Below, piece after piece: positions 52,949 through 61,119 of a DNA stretch of 64,000 nt. The stretch's first letter is position 1; each line of letters opens with the position of its first letter. Source of the DNA: JAPPKS01 sp963667895 (lineage in GTDB: Bacteria > Poribacteria > WGA-4E > PCPOR2b); assembly GCA_965223985.1 (NCBI GenBank), contig OZ245030.1, positions 4,154,001 to 4,218,000 of the forward strand. The letters run 5' to 3'. The position numbers and the translations under genes were made by a program. Below the pieces are notes generated by a model, which was given only the letters and a program-made list of their open reading frames with translations, was not told the DNA's origin and searched no databases.

Positions 52949-53992
52949 ATGGCAAGAAAAAAGAATCGGCATCTCAATATTGCGCATAAACGAGCGAAGC
53001 GAAAACAGGATGGGAAATCCCGCCAGCGGCAGATAGCGCTCAGAAAGCAGCGGATGCTACAGACTTCAAAATCAGATGAGGAGCGGTTGCAAGATAGAAT
53101 TATGAAAAGCGGGCTGCTGGTTATCGAGCCTGAATTTGAGAATATCAGCTTCGATACAAATCTCCTGCGTCAAAACATACGGGAACTATCATTCTCCTCC
53201 GCTCCAAACGTTGAGCAAAATGAAGGCGATGCCGAATTGACACAAGAAGGAAATCCGCTGGACGCGATTTCTGAAGAATTCCGAAACGAAGCACTGCCCC
53301 GTCTGATTACACCCGATTTTCTCCAACAAATTTCGCAAACACTTAAAGCTTGTGAAACCCGGCTTAATCGTATCGGTGCTAGAGAAAAAGCAGAGATTGC
53401 ATTTGTTACCCGGTTGTTTCTTGATCTCGCTGAACCAGATTCACTTAGCCTTCATCCTCTCATCTTGAAGATTTGTATACGAACGCTCGAAGGGATGTCG
53501 ATACAATTTCAACTTGAAGGGGATGAGCGCGAAGTTGTGCAAAGCGTCCTGTCCGACTTACTGACGTTCAGTCAAGGGGAGGAAGTTCAAGATCACCAGA
53601 GCCCCACGCCACACGAGGAGGATTCAGACAGCCTAGATAATGGTTGTCAACAATCTAGTGACTTAGCAGATGATTCAGTGAATGGAGAAGAGCCCGCTCA
53701 TAATCCCTTGACGCCGCCACCAGAAGAATTACCAGCAAAAGCGTTGTACAAAAACTTTAAATGGGCGAAGGTACGTCAGAAGATTGAAATGGGAGATGGA
53801 TACCGGCTAGTTGCGGATGCGGAACAACAAGTTGAGTTTGCGCATACCACTGAGCAGCGTTATATCACCCTCACAGCAGATCGACTCTTGCTCCAATGTC
53901 CACTGAAGGCGCAGCTAGAAGTTGCAATGCAAGAGATAGAACAGTTGTGTGGTCAATTTGTATTTTATCTCGCAAGGATTCTTGATGAATGA
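52949..53992 (+). CDS. Unknown protein with strongly basic N-terminus
   Basis: 347 residues. The first 40 (ARKKNRHLNIAHKRAKRKQ ... RQRQIALRKQRML) are Lys/Arg-rich like ribosomal or RNA-binding tails. A helical middle (about 110-205) follows, then an acidic low-complexity linker (about 210-260), and a C-terminal region with alternating strands and helices. No known domain recognised. A 34-residue basic protein gene follows 18 bases later; a role at the ribosome or on RNA is a guess from charge. Confidence 0.7.
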   Translation: MARKKNRHLNIAHKRAKRKQDGKSRQRQIALRKQRMLQTSKSDEERLQDRIMKSGLLVIEPEFENISFDTNLLRQNIRELSFSSAPNVEQNEGDAELTQEGNPLDAISEEFRNEALPRLITPDFLQQISQTLKACETRLNRIGAREKAEIAFVTRLFLDLAEPDSLSLHPLILKICIRTLEGMSIQFQLEGDEREVVQSVLSDLLTFSQGEEVQDHQSPTPHEEDSDSLDNGCQQSSDLADDSVNGEEPAHNPLTPPPEELPAKALYKNFKWAKVRQKIEMGDGYRLVADAEQQVEFAHTTEQRYITLTADRLLLQCPLKAQLEVAMQEIEQLCGQFVFYLARILDE

Positions 53993-54010
53993 TTTTAAGG
54001 AGGTGATTCA

Positions 54011-54115
54011 ATGGGGCGCAGCAAGAGTGGACGAGTTCGGCGAAGAACACTCATCCATCACCGTCAGAAACGCCGCCTCAATAGGAAGAAACAGGCGCTG
54101 AAACAGAAGCTCTAA
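54011..54115 (+). CDS. 34-residue highly basic protein
   Basis: ATG 54011 to TAA 54115 encodes MGRSKSGRVRRRTLIHHRQK and continues RRLNRKKQALKQKL: 18 of 34 residues are Arg, Lys or His. The ribosome binding site TTAAGGAGGTGATTCA is almost fully complementary to the 3' end of 16S rRNA, far stronger than any other in the window, arguing for real and high expression. It resembles small ribosome-bound basic proteins in character, but no family match is claimed. Likely cotranscribed with the gene at 52949. Confidence 0.65.
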   Translation: MGRSKSGRVRRRTLIHHRQKRRLNRKKQALKQKL

Positions 54116-54164
54116 GTCTCTCTATTGATGGTTCCGCGCAGTGGAGTCAATTGACTGAGTAATT

Positions 54165-54992
54165 TCAGTCATGATTATCCTGCTTGTGTGCAAATCGCTG
54201 ACGTTTGGCTTCATAGAGGGCAATTGAAGCGGCGATTGCACTGTTGAGGGAATCCGCCGAACCTGACATTGGGATAGAAATCAACGCATCACACATCATT
54301 TCAAACCGATCGCTGATGCCAGATTGCTCATTCCCGACGACAAGAAGGGTTGGTCCCGTAAAGTTAACCTTGTCGATTGTTGTTGAAGCATGTGGGCTTG
54401 TCCCAACGACTTGTAGTGCGCCGAGAGTCGCACGGACGTGTTCCTGCCAACTCTGGAAGATTCGAGGGTTCCCGATTCGAATCACAGGCAAAGCAAACAA
54501 CGATCCCATAGTCGCCCGAACCGTTTTGGGATCGTAGAGATCGACAGCAGGCTCAATAATCAGCATACCGTGAGCACCCATCGCATCCGCGGCCCGGATG
54601 ATTGTCCCTAAATTTCCCCGATTCTGCGGATTTTCCACTGCGATAACAAGCAGATTAGATCGAAGCGGGATGCGTTCATAATTATCCTCTACTTGTGAGA
54701 CAATCGCCATCAATTCTAAATCGTTGCGGTCGCACAATTTGCTATGTAAATCTTCTGTCACTTGTAGATGGATAAATGGATCGGATTCCGCGACTATCTT
54801 CTTTGCCCAATCTGATCGAATCAGCGATGGGCAGAAGATCAGTTTTTTCACATTCCAACCGTGGCTGTACGCTTCAGAAACTGCCCGTACTCCTTCCACG
54901 AAGAACTCATAGTGGACTTTGCGCGCCTTCCGTTTTTCGCACAGCGTCCGGATGTATTTAATCTGTAGGTTTGATGTGGAACGTATGAGCAT
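54165..54992 (-). CDS. SpoU (TrmH/RlmB)-family RNA 2'-O-methyltransferase
   Basis: 275 residues from ATG 54992, with GGGGTG upstream. N-terminal substrate-binding domain (EFFVEGVRAVSEAYSHGW), then the SPOUT knot: motif 1 VAVENPQNRGNLGTIIRAADAMGAHG, motif 2 LLVVGNEQSGIS, motif 3 IPMSGSADSLNSAIAASIALYEA. Methylates a 2'-hydroxyl in rRNA or tRNA; exact site not predictable. Confidence 0.9.
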   Translation of the reverse strand: MLIRSTSNLQIKYIRTLCEKRKARKVHYEFFVEGVRAVSEAYSHGWNVKKLIFCPSLIRSDWAKKIVAESDPFIHLQVTEDLHSKLCDRNDLELMAIVSQVEDNYERIPLRSNLLVIAVENPQNRGNLGTIIRAADAMGAHGMLIIEPAVDLYDPKTVRATMGSLFALPVIRIGNPRIFQSWQEHVRATLGALQVVGTSPHASTTIDKVNFTGPTLLVVGNEQSGISDRFEMMCDALISIPMSGSADSLNSAIAASIALYEAKRQRFAHKQDNHD

Positions 54993-55292
54993 CGTAACAC
55001 CCCCTGACACCGTGCACTGGTTCTGAGTTGACCATGCACCCCGTCAGAGGTTCTCCTCCTTACTGTGGGTGAGCTAGAGGGGGTTGGGCGCTTCGCACCC
55101 GCCCTAAATCCGATAGCGGTGCGGCAAATGTTAACTCTTCCTATTGGTAGGGTATCATATTTGTTGCTCTATTGGCAATAATCCATGAATATTTTTTCAA
55201 GGTGGGTGTTGTAGTGTAAATACTAATGTCCAAAACTTGTTGAAGACATCAAAACCTTTTGTAATTGAGTGAATATTTTAAGGAGAAAACCT

Positions 55293-55619
55293 ATGCCTGA
55301 AGACGTTTTAGAAATCACCGATGATACTTTTGAAGATACTGTTCTTAATTCTGATATGCCGATTGTTGTCGATTTTTGGGCGGAATGGTGCGGACCGTGC
55401 AAAATGATTGCCCCAATCTTGGAAGAGCTTGCTGATGAACATACCGACCAATTCAAAGTCGGTAAACTCAACGTCGATGACAACCGTGAGACGGCAATGA
55501 AATATCGCGTCCTTAGCATCCCAACGCTGCTCGTGTTTAGCGATGGGGAGATCAAACAGCAGATTGTCGGCGCGCTGCCGAAAGGCGCATTGAAGGAAAA
55601 GATTCTCTCCGCGTTGTAG
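55293..55619 (+). CDS. trxA: Thioredoxin
   Basis: 108 residues from ATG 55293, preceded by AAGGAG at 7-8 bases. Active site DFWAEWCGPCKMIAP; cis-Pro in YRVLSIPTLLVF. No signal peptide, so cytoplasmic disulfide reductase. Standard length. Confidence 0.95.
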   Translation: MPEDVLEITDDTFEDTVLNSDMPIVVDFWAEWCGPCKMIAPILEELADEHTDQFKVGKLNVDDNRETAMKYRVLSIPTLLVFSDGEIKQQIVGALPKGALKEKILSAL

Positions 55620-55715
55620 TAATGATACCGAAATGGGGTTCGTAATGCGTAAAACGCAAACTCTTTGCGTTTTACGTCCCTGCCCACCATTTTATTGTGC
55701 AGGAACACCTATTCG

Positions 55716-57011
55716 ATGGCTATAATCTGGAAAGCGTTCTATAACACAATTGTAGTGCCTGCGCTATTCGTCGGATTCCACATAACCGCTCGATTTAATC
55801 CAAAGACTCGTGAGGGGATAGCTGGCAGACAAAACGTGTTCAAGTTTCTGGAAAATCAGTTGGAATCCGCACGAGAACTCGACCAAACTGCTTGGTTCCA
55901 TTTCACATCGGTTGGTGAGTTCGAGCAAGCCAAGCCGCTTATCGAAGCGATTCAAGATAACGCTCGAATCGTTTTAACTTACTTCTCCCCCTCGGTTCAG
56001 CCCAGCGTCGCAAAATATCCACATTGCGATGCAGCTTCTTATCTTCCACTTGATACCGCCCGAAACGCCAAACGGCTCATTGAACTTATCAAGCCGTCTA
56101 TCTTAATCTTTTCAAAGTTCGACATCTGGCCCAATCTCGTCTGGTGTGCTTCCAAACATCGGGTATCAATAATTCTCATCGCAGGAGCGCTGAATGCAAA
56201 GTCCAAACGTTTGGCGCCCTTCGCCAGGTCCTTTTTCAAGTGCGTTCAGCAGTGTCTTGCATTACATTGTGTCATCTCAGACCGGGACGCCCAACGGTTT
56301 CGCCGAATCTGCCCGTCAAACACAGAAATCGAAGTCACGGGTGACACCCGCTTTGATCGGGTTTATCAACATGCGGTCGCTGTTGACTCGGAAGCCCAAC
56401 TTTTCCCAGGGCAATCGACATTGCAACGCCCTATCTTAATTGCGGGAAGCACTTACTCGGCGGATGAACGGGTTCTGCTAGAGGCATACAGTCTCCTACG
56501 CAAAGATTCGCCGCAGGATATGCCGTGTTTAATCCTCGTCCCTCACGAACCAACGGCGGAACGGATCACAGAGATTCAGACCCAATTGGATCGCCAACGA
56601 TTTTCACATACTTGTTTTTCGCAGTTGCACGCAGGGGCGGACCTAAGCCAAATTGATGTGATTGTGATTGACACCGTTGGTCTGCTCGCAAAACTCTATC
56701 GGTTGGGCAACATCGCGTTTGTCGGCGGTAGTTTTCACGGAAGCGTTCACAACGTGATGGAACCTGCCGCAATGGCAAAACCTGTCCTATTCGGTCCTAC
56801 CATCCATAATGCATACGAAGCATACCTGCTAAAAGATCGAGGGGCGGCGCGCTTGGTCAACACCGCGCAAGAGTTGGCAGATGCTCTCAAATCACTGTTT
56901 TCCAACGCCGGTCTTCGCAATCGAATGGGGAAAATTGCCGTGGAGACCATTGAGGAGAATTTAGGGGCTACCGAACGGACACTGGCTCGCATCAAACCTT
57001 ATTTAACGTGA
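55716..57011 (+). CDS. waaA: 3-deoxy-D-manno-octulosonic acid (Kdo) transferase
   Basis: 431 residues from ATG 55716. An N-terminal membrane-anchor helix (IVVPALFVGFHI) is followed by a GT-B fold: HFTSVGEFEQAKPLIEAI (catalytic Glu), YLPLDT, KFDIWPNL, and the CMP-Kdo-binding C-terminal domain GNIAFVGGSF..SVHNVMEPAAMAKPVLFGPTIHNAYEA. Adds Kdo to lipid A precursor at the inner membrane. It is direct evidence for LPS in this organism. Confidence 0.92.
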   Translation: MAIIWKAFYNTIVVPALFVGFHITARFNPKTREGIAGRQNVFKFLENQLESARELDQTAWFHFTSVGEFEQAKPLIEAIQDNARIVLTYFSPSVQPSVAKYPHCDAASYLPLDTARNAKRLIELIKPSILIFSKFDIWPNLVWCASKHRVSIILIAGALNAKSKRLAPFARSFFKCVQQCLALHCVISDRDAQRFRRICPSNTEIEVTGDTRFDRVYQHAVAVDSEAQLFPGQSTLQRPILIAGSTYSADERVLLEAYSLLRKDSPQDMPCLILVPHEPTAERITEIQTQLDRQRFSHTCFSQLHAGADLSQIDVIVIDTVGLLAKLYRLGNIAFVGGSFHGSVHNVMEPAAMAKPVLFGPTIHNAYEAYLLKDRGAARLVNTAQELADALKSLFSNAGLRNRMGKIAVETIEENLGATERTLARIKPYLT

Positions 57012-57145
57012 CACCTTATGCGTGGTTCTGTTGATGGCGTTGGGTTGCACGCTCCGTATGTAGGGAAAAAAATCGTTAGTTCCTACGAATTATGAAGTCT
57101 GAATCGCCGTTACGGGGCGTTCAACTGCGTACGTCCTAAAGAGGT

Positions 57146-57712
57146 CTAAAAATAGGCATGTATGCCCGTTCCTACGTAAACGCCAGCAAGACCCTCGGAT
57201 TGAGAGCTAACTTGTTCCCTGCCAAACCCTTGACCGACTTCCGCGTTTAAGCCGAGAGGAATCCCCCCAAATGAAAACACAAGCTCGCCTCCAAAAGCGA
57301 TTCCAGCTGCTAGAGTTGTGATTTTAACAACTTCTTGACTGTCTTCCTGATCTTTTTCATATCGCCAGCCACCTTCTAAGCTAAAATAAAGTCGGGCTAG
57401 ATTCCGCCTGCCTTGATGTTCAAATATGGCATATGAGACGCCAGCACCTAACATATGATCGCTATTCTGCTCGTTGAGAATAAAACGTCCAACCGTTTGA
57501 AGATAGACGGGTGCCAGTCCGTTATAGCGAAGACTAATTCCGCCAAATGCGGGTGTAGCTCCCTGAAGTCCGAGACCGAACTTTTTGGTGAGGTCAGTTG
57601 CTTGCGCTTGAGTCGACAGTGTAAAGGTTACTCCCAAACAGATACAGGTCAGGGTTGAAATTAAGCGTGTCACCGTCTTTCTCCTTGAATCGTGTTTCAT
57701 TGTGATTCCCAT
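57146..57712 (-). CDS. Small outer-membrane beta-barrel-like protein
   Basis: 188 residues from ATG 57712 (AGGAG 9 bases upstream). Signal peptide about 1-37, ending STQAQA. The mature part alternates amphipathic strands with turns (GISLRYNGLAPVYLQTVGRF, ARLYFSLEGGWRYEKDQE, IAFGGELVFSFGGIPLGLNAEV) and ends in Phe (IHAYF), as expected of a small 8-10 strand outer-membrane barrel. Family unknown. It follows the FG-GAP lipoprotein gene (34 bases) and may be in its operon. Confidence 0.7.
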   Translation of the reverse strand: MGITMKHDSRRKTVTRLISTLTCICLGVTFTLSTQAQATDLTKKFGLGLQGATPAFGGISLRYNGLAPVYLQTVGRFILNEQNSDHMLGAGVSYAIFEHQGRRNLARLYFSLEGGWRYEKDQEDSQEVVKITTLAAGIAFGGELVFSFGGIPLGLNAEVGQGFGREQVSSQSEGLAGVYVGTGIHAYF

Positions 57713-57748
57713 TGCGGGTTTCTCCTAACAATTAAGTTTAGTTTTTGG

Positions 57749-59060
57749 TCATTGAGCAATTAGCATCGTCACGCGATGCGGCTCGGTGATGGACGGGTGA
57801 TGCATGAGGAGGTTCCCCACCCCGTCCTTGTTAATGTCCACCAGTTGCGTGTATTCCTCGTAGGGCATGTTGACCGCTACCTTCTGAGGCTTCCGGGCGA
57901 ACAGATTCGGACCTTTCTCGCCGATAAAAACGTGCAGTTCGTTCCGCCCATTCTGCACCAGCAGATCTGAGCGTCCGTCGCCGTTCACGTCTCTGGACAG
58001 CAACGACGGGAAGTGCATGGCTTTCTGCCCTGAATCTCCGGGGGAATGCGTCTTGAACTTGCGGGTGGCGTCGGGTTCGTCCGGATACGAGCCTCCTGCC
58101 ATACGGTAGAGATTGAGATCTAGCGACACGGACTCCGTCAGGAGCCCGCTGGCCAGCATTCCGATGACTTTGAAGATGCCCGGGTCGATGATCGCGAAGG
58201 TCATGTCGATCTGACCGTCGTCGTCGAAGTCGTGCGCGCCCATCTCGAACGGGATGCCGTCCGACCGTATCATGGTGCTGACCTCCGTTGCAAACGCGGT
58301 GCCGTCGTGCGTCGGTGCCCCGAAGTGCACCTCATAGGTAAAGCGCATGCCCAACAGCTCGGATGTCTGCCCCAAGAGGCGGCCCTTCCCGCCTGCAACG
58401 AGAAGATTGCGAGGTCGGCGACGCCGTGTCATGGTTCATGTCGGTCAACGCGTGCAGCACCCTTCCCGTCATGACTCCGGGCGCTTCGTGGTCGAAACGC
58501 CTACGACGAACTCCCGCGGGAGCGACAAGGGAGGGGATTTCACCTTCGGGAGGCAGGGTATTGGAAGTAACCTCCACCAGCGGGTGCTCTGTTGCCGATT
58601 CAGGGTCGAACCAGTTCAGGCGACCGCTCTCGTAGGTAATCAAGCGGTCGCGTCCATTGATGTTAGCCACGTCAACGAACAGCACTTCGGGTCGCAATGC
58701 AGCGTCAAGTCTCAGTGTCCAACTTTCGCCGTCAAATGCGTAGATACGCAAGCGGCGATTGTCCTCCGCATCGATGTTCACCACGACAAGTTCCGCGATA
58801 GTGCCGCCAAGAAGAAATCCGGTCAATACGGTCTGGTGTTTAGCGGAGCCGGTGACGACCTCATACTGCTCGAAAGTAAATTCCGCGTGGGCAGACGGCA
58901 TCGAATTGACCTCACTACCGTGCAGCCCCGAGCATCCCGATAGGTATACTCCAAGAACCACTATGGAGAACAAGCTTCGTCGATAGTGCCCCGCGTGATT
59001 GTTGGACGAGTTAAGTTTTGCAGAAAGAAAGTCTTTGTAGGATGGGTTTCGATTTTTCAT
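57749..59060 (-). pseudogene. FG-GAP/VCBS-repeat lipoprotein gene with a frameshift
   Basis: From ATG 59060 (AAAGGA upstream) the frame encodes a lipoprotein signal with lipobox LSGCS, then FG-GAP-like repeats; it loses the pattern at DMNHD near 58430. In a different frame the repeats resume (DFDDDGQIDMTF, DVNGDGRSDLLVQ, DINKDGVGNLL) and end at 57749. A short third-frame stretch GVADLAIF sits between, so two small indels within about 40 bases are needed to rebuild one gene. The D.N.DG loops would bind calcium. The stretch 57.7-58.7 kb is noticeably richer in G+C than its neighbours. Confidence 0.65.
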
Positions 59061-59108
59061 ATGTATTTTCCTTTCTGGTCATTCCATACAATAACATGGA
59101 TAACTTAT

Positions 59109-59121
59109 TTAACAGTGTTAA
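59109..59121. promoter_or_regulatory. TetR operator candidate TTAAC-N3-GTTAA
   Basis: TTAACAGTGTTAA, 49-61 bases upstream of the FG-GAP lipoprotein start and just downstream of the tetR gene. The same palindrome lies upstream of tetR. Confidence 0.6.
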
Positions 59122-59166
59122 CATACTGGCAAAAAAAATATGTCAACCTTCGCCAAATAATCCGAT

Positions 59167-59772
59167 CTATGCCTTCAAACCCCCGATCATCGTGTTAATC
59201 ACCGCGTCGATCAATTTGTCTTTCGCGGCCCAGGGGAAATCGGGAAAATCAATCAGGAGCAATGTGACACCATGAACTGCTGACCACAGCGCCTGAGCGG
59301 TGGTTTCGACATCCACCGCGCGGAATGTCTTCTGTCGAACACATTCAGAGACCATTGCACACAGATAACTAAACACCTTTTCGCCAACCGAACCTTCTTG
59401 CAGATCTAATCCCTTCTGAAACTGAGGACGGATGACAAACGTCAGTTTGTAATCTTGCGGATATTTTAGACCGAATTCGACATAGGCTTTTCCACTTTTT
59501 ATCAGGTTCTGGACCGGATTGCTTTTATCTCTTTTTAGCAACTCAAGCGTGTTCAACAGGTTCAAGAGGGATTCTTTGCAAACGGAATCTAAAAGATCTG
59601 CCTTGTCTTTGAAATAAAGGTAGATCATCGTCGGTGAATACTCGATCTTATCAGCAATCTTTCGCATGGAGACGTTCTCGTAGCCTTCATTGACGAATAA
59701 CTCGCGTGCTGCAGAAAGAATTTGACGACGTAACTGCTCTTTTTCCCTTGCTCGCCGTTCTTTAACACCCAT
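59167..59772 (-). CDS. TetR/AcrR-family transcriptional regulator
   Basis: 201 residues. N-terminal helix-turn-helix: RRQILSAARELFVNEGYENVSMRKIADKIEYSPTMIYLYFKDKADLL. The C-terminal ligand domain contains a TetR_C-like GVTLLLIDFP segment. Palindromes TTAAC-N3-GTTAA lie upstream of its own start and upstream of the adjacent lipoprotein gene, so it probably represses itself and the lipoprotein/outer-membrane genes. Ligand unknown. Confidence 0.9.
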   Translation of the reverse strand: MGVKERRAREKEQLRRQILSAARELFVNEGYENVSMRKIADKIEYSPTMIYLYFKDKADLLDSVCKESLLNLLNTLELLKRDKSNPVQNLIKSGKAYVEFGLKYPQDYKLTFVIRPQFQKGLDLQEGSVGEKVFSYLCAMVSECVRQKTFRAVDVETTAQALWSAVHGVTLLLIDFPDFPWAAKDKLIDAVINTMIGGLKA

Positions 59773-59804
59773 GGTTTTGCCTTAGATTTACACCGTAATG
59801 TAAC

Positions 59805-59817
59805 TTAACGATGTTAA
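59805..59817. promoter_or_regulatory. TetR operator candidate TTAAC-N3-GTTAA (second site)
   Basis: TTAACGATGTTAA, 33-45 bases upstream of the tetR start. The match to the site at 59109 is in both arms with a different spacer, as expected of an operator. Confidence 0.6.
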
Positions 59818-60007
59818 TTATATCAGGTGTTTTTCCCCTTTGTCAAGAATTTTTCCATCCATGTTTTTTTTCTATCCTCAAATGACGATGTTTGTAAGAA
59901 ACAGCCATCAACGATGAGAACGAGCAAGAGTAAACCCTCGCAGCCTGTACAAGATAAGGGTAGCTGAATTCAATCCAGCCATCTTTTCTATATTAGGACC
60001 TACCTAC

Positions 60008-60235
60008 TTTGGGTATTGAGTCACCGACCATCAATACTTCGGGGCGGTAGTGTCAACATCTCGCAAAACGCACTCAAATGCTTTTCGGTAGGGCTTAGCG
60101 AAACCAAACTCCTCGCTAAAATAGATTCTTTGAATATATCGGGACAATGCTAGAGCTGTGAATTTGGCTCGTTTAAAGGGGATACTAGGCAGACGTGGTC
60201 CTTGCTTCAGGGTTGAATGTGAGTTGTAGTGTTCC
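60008..60235 (-). pseudogene. HAD-family hydrolase fragment
   Basis: The minus strand reads SRYIQRIYFSEEFGFAKPYRKAFECVLRDV, then hits a stop after PKY, with LMVGDSIPK following in the next frame. This is the C-terminal half of a HAD-IA hydrolase (KP.R.AF and VGDS motifs) with no start and a frameshift. Otherwise the 600 bases between tetR and the NUDIX gene contain no gene. Confidence 0.55.
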
Positions 60236-60380
60236 CATACTTAGCGACAATGCGTATATCGACTCAGCGAGATTGGAGCCTCATGCCATAGATAATTAGA
60301 CCCACTTGTTATGAGGTGGCATCCTAAATTCGTAGGACGATGACGGTGAAAATCTCGCCATTGCCCACCGCACTGCGCTC

Positions 60381-60902
60381 CTAATCGAGTGAGGGTTCAA
60401 AGCCCGGTGAATGCCGGATGAGGTCTTCAACGCCCTCGGAAGTTCCCTGAAATTCCCTGCGAACTCTAAAGTTTAATTCCCATAACGCGCATTTATTGCT
60501 ATCCCAATACAGTATATCCATTGCGCGACCATAAGTCAGCCATTTGTAATCCGCATGTTCAGAAGATAGCTGCAACCGCTCCGCTACGACTTTGACTCCA
60601 AAGCAATATTCGGGAATGACCAAAACATCGTTGCCCCATCTGAATCCGCAAACGTTTACCACGGGAATCATTGCGTACGAATCAAGTTTTATGTATTCAC
60701 TGCTTGGGGCGATATCAGCTTCTTCGTGAGTCTCCCGTTTTGCGGATTCCAACGGAGATTCACCGTTTTCGCCGCCTCCCGCAATTCCCTGCCAATAACC
60801 GCCTGATGAGGGGTCACGCTTAAAAACGGCGTAGAGAGTCTCGTTATCATCTAGTGTGATTCTATATGGCAACACCAATACTTGAAAAGGCGCGCGACTC
60901 AT
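60381..60902 (-). CDS. NUDIX hydrolase
   Basis: 173 residues from ATG 60902 (GAGAGGAAAAG upstream; the frame to 61004 is leader). NUDIX box GGGENGESPLESAKRETHEEADI keeps the G-x5-E-x7-RE-x2-EE core. Related to dihydroneopterin triphosphate pyrophosphohydrolase-type proteins by its LPYRI...F.R...GGYWQGIAGG start. Substrate is a nucleoside diphosphate-linked or similar compound; not assigned. Confidence 0.85.
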   Translation of the reverse strand: MSRAPFQVLVLPYRITLDDNETLYAVFKRDPSSGGYWQGIAGGGENGESPLESAKRETHEEADIAPSSEYIKLDSYAMIPVVNVCGFRWGNDVLVIPEYCFGVKVVAERLQLSSEHADYKWLTYGRAMDILYWDSNKCALWELNFRVRREFQGTSEGVEDLIRHSPGFEPSLD

Positions 60903-60978
60903 ACTTTTCCTCTCAATCTTTTCCTTCAATCGTGGTGGCTCGTGCCTGACAGTGGATGGCTCTCCTGATAGCGCAGTG

Positions 60979-61083
60979 GTGTAGGCTGAGTTGAACGAAA
61001 CCAATCAGGAATACCGAGAATTATACTTGGATGGCGGGTTCGATTCTGCTTGTAAACTCCCAAATCGAGTGAAACCCAACTCT
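60979..61083. repeat. Degenerate MITE-like repeat
   Basis: GTGTAGGCTGAGTTGAACGAAA at the left and GAGTGAAACCCAACTC at the right resemble the ends of the element at 35083. The middle is unrelated. It lies between the NUDIX and methyltransferase genes. Confidence 0.4.
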
Positions 61084-61119
61084 TAATTATCCGCGCATCA
61101 GCGAGAATCTATAACGCAC

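Noticed and set aside
55223..55708. Minus-strand ORF of 161 codons
   Set aside because: Opposite trxA, whose identity is certain.
58347..58943. Plus-strand ORF of 198 codons
   Set aside because: Lies opposite the FG-GAP lipoprotein gene and has no start signal.
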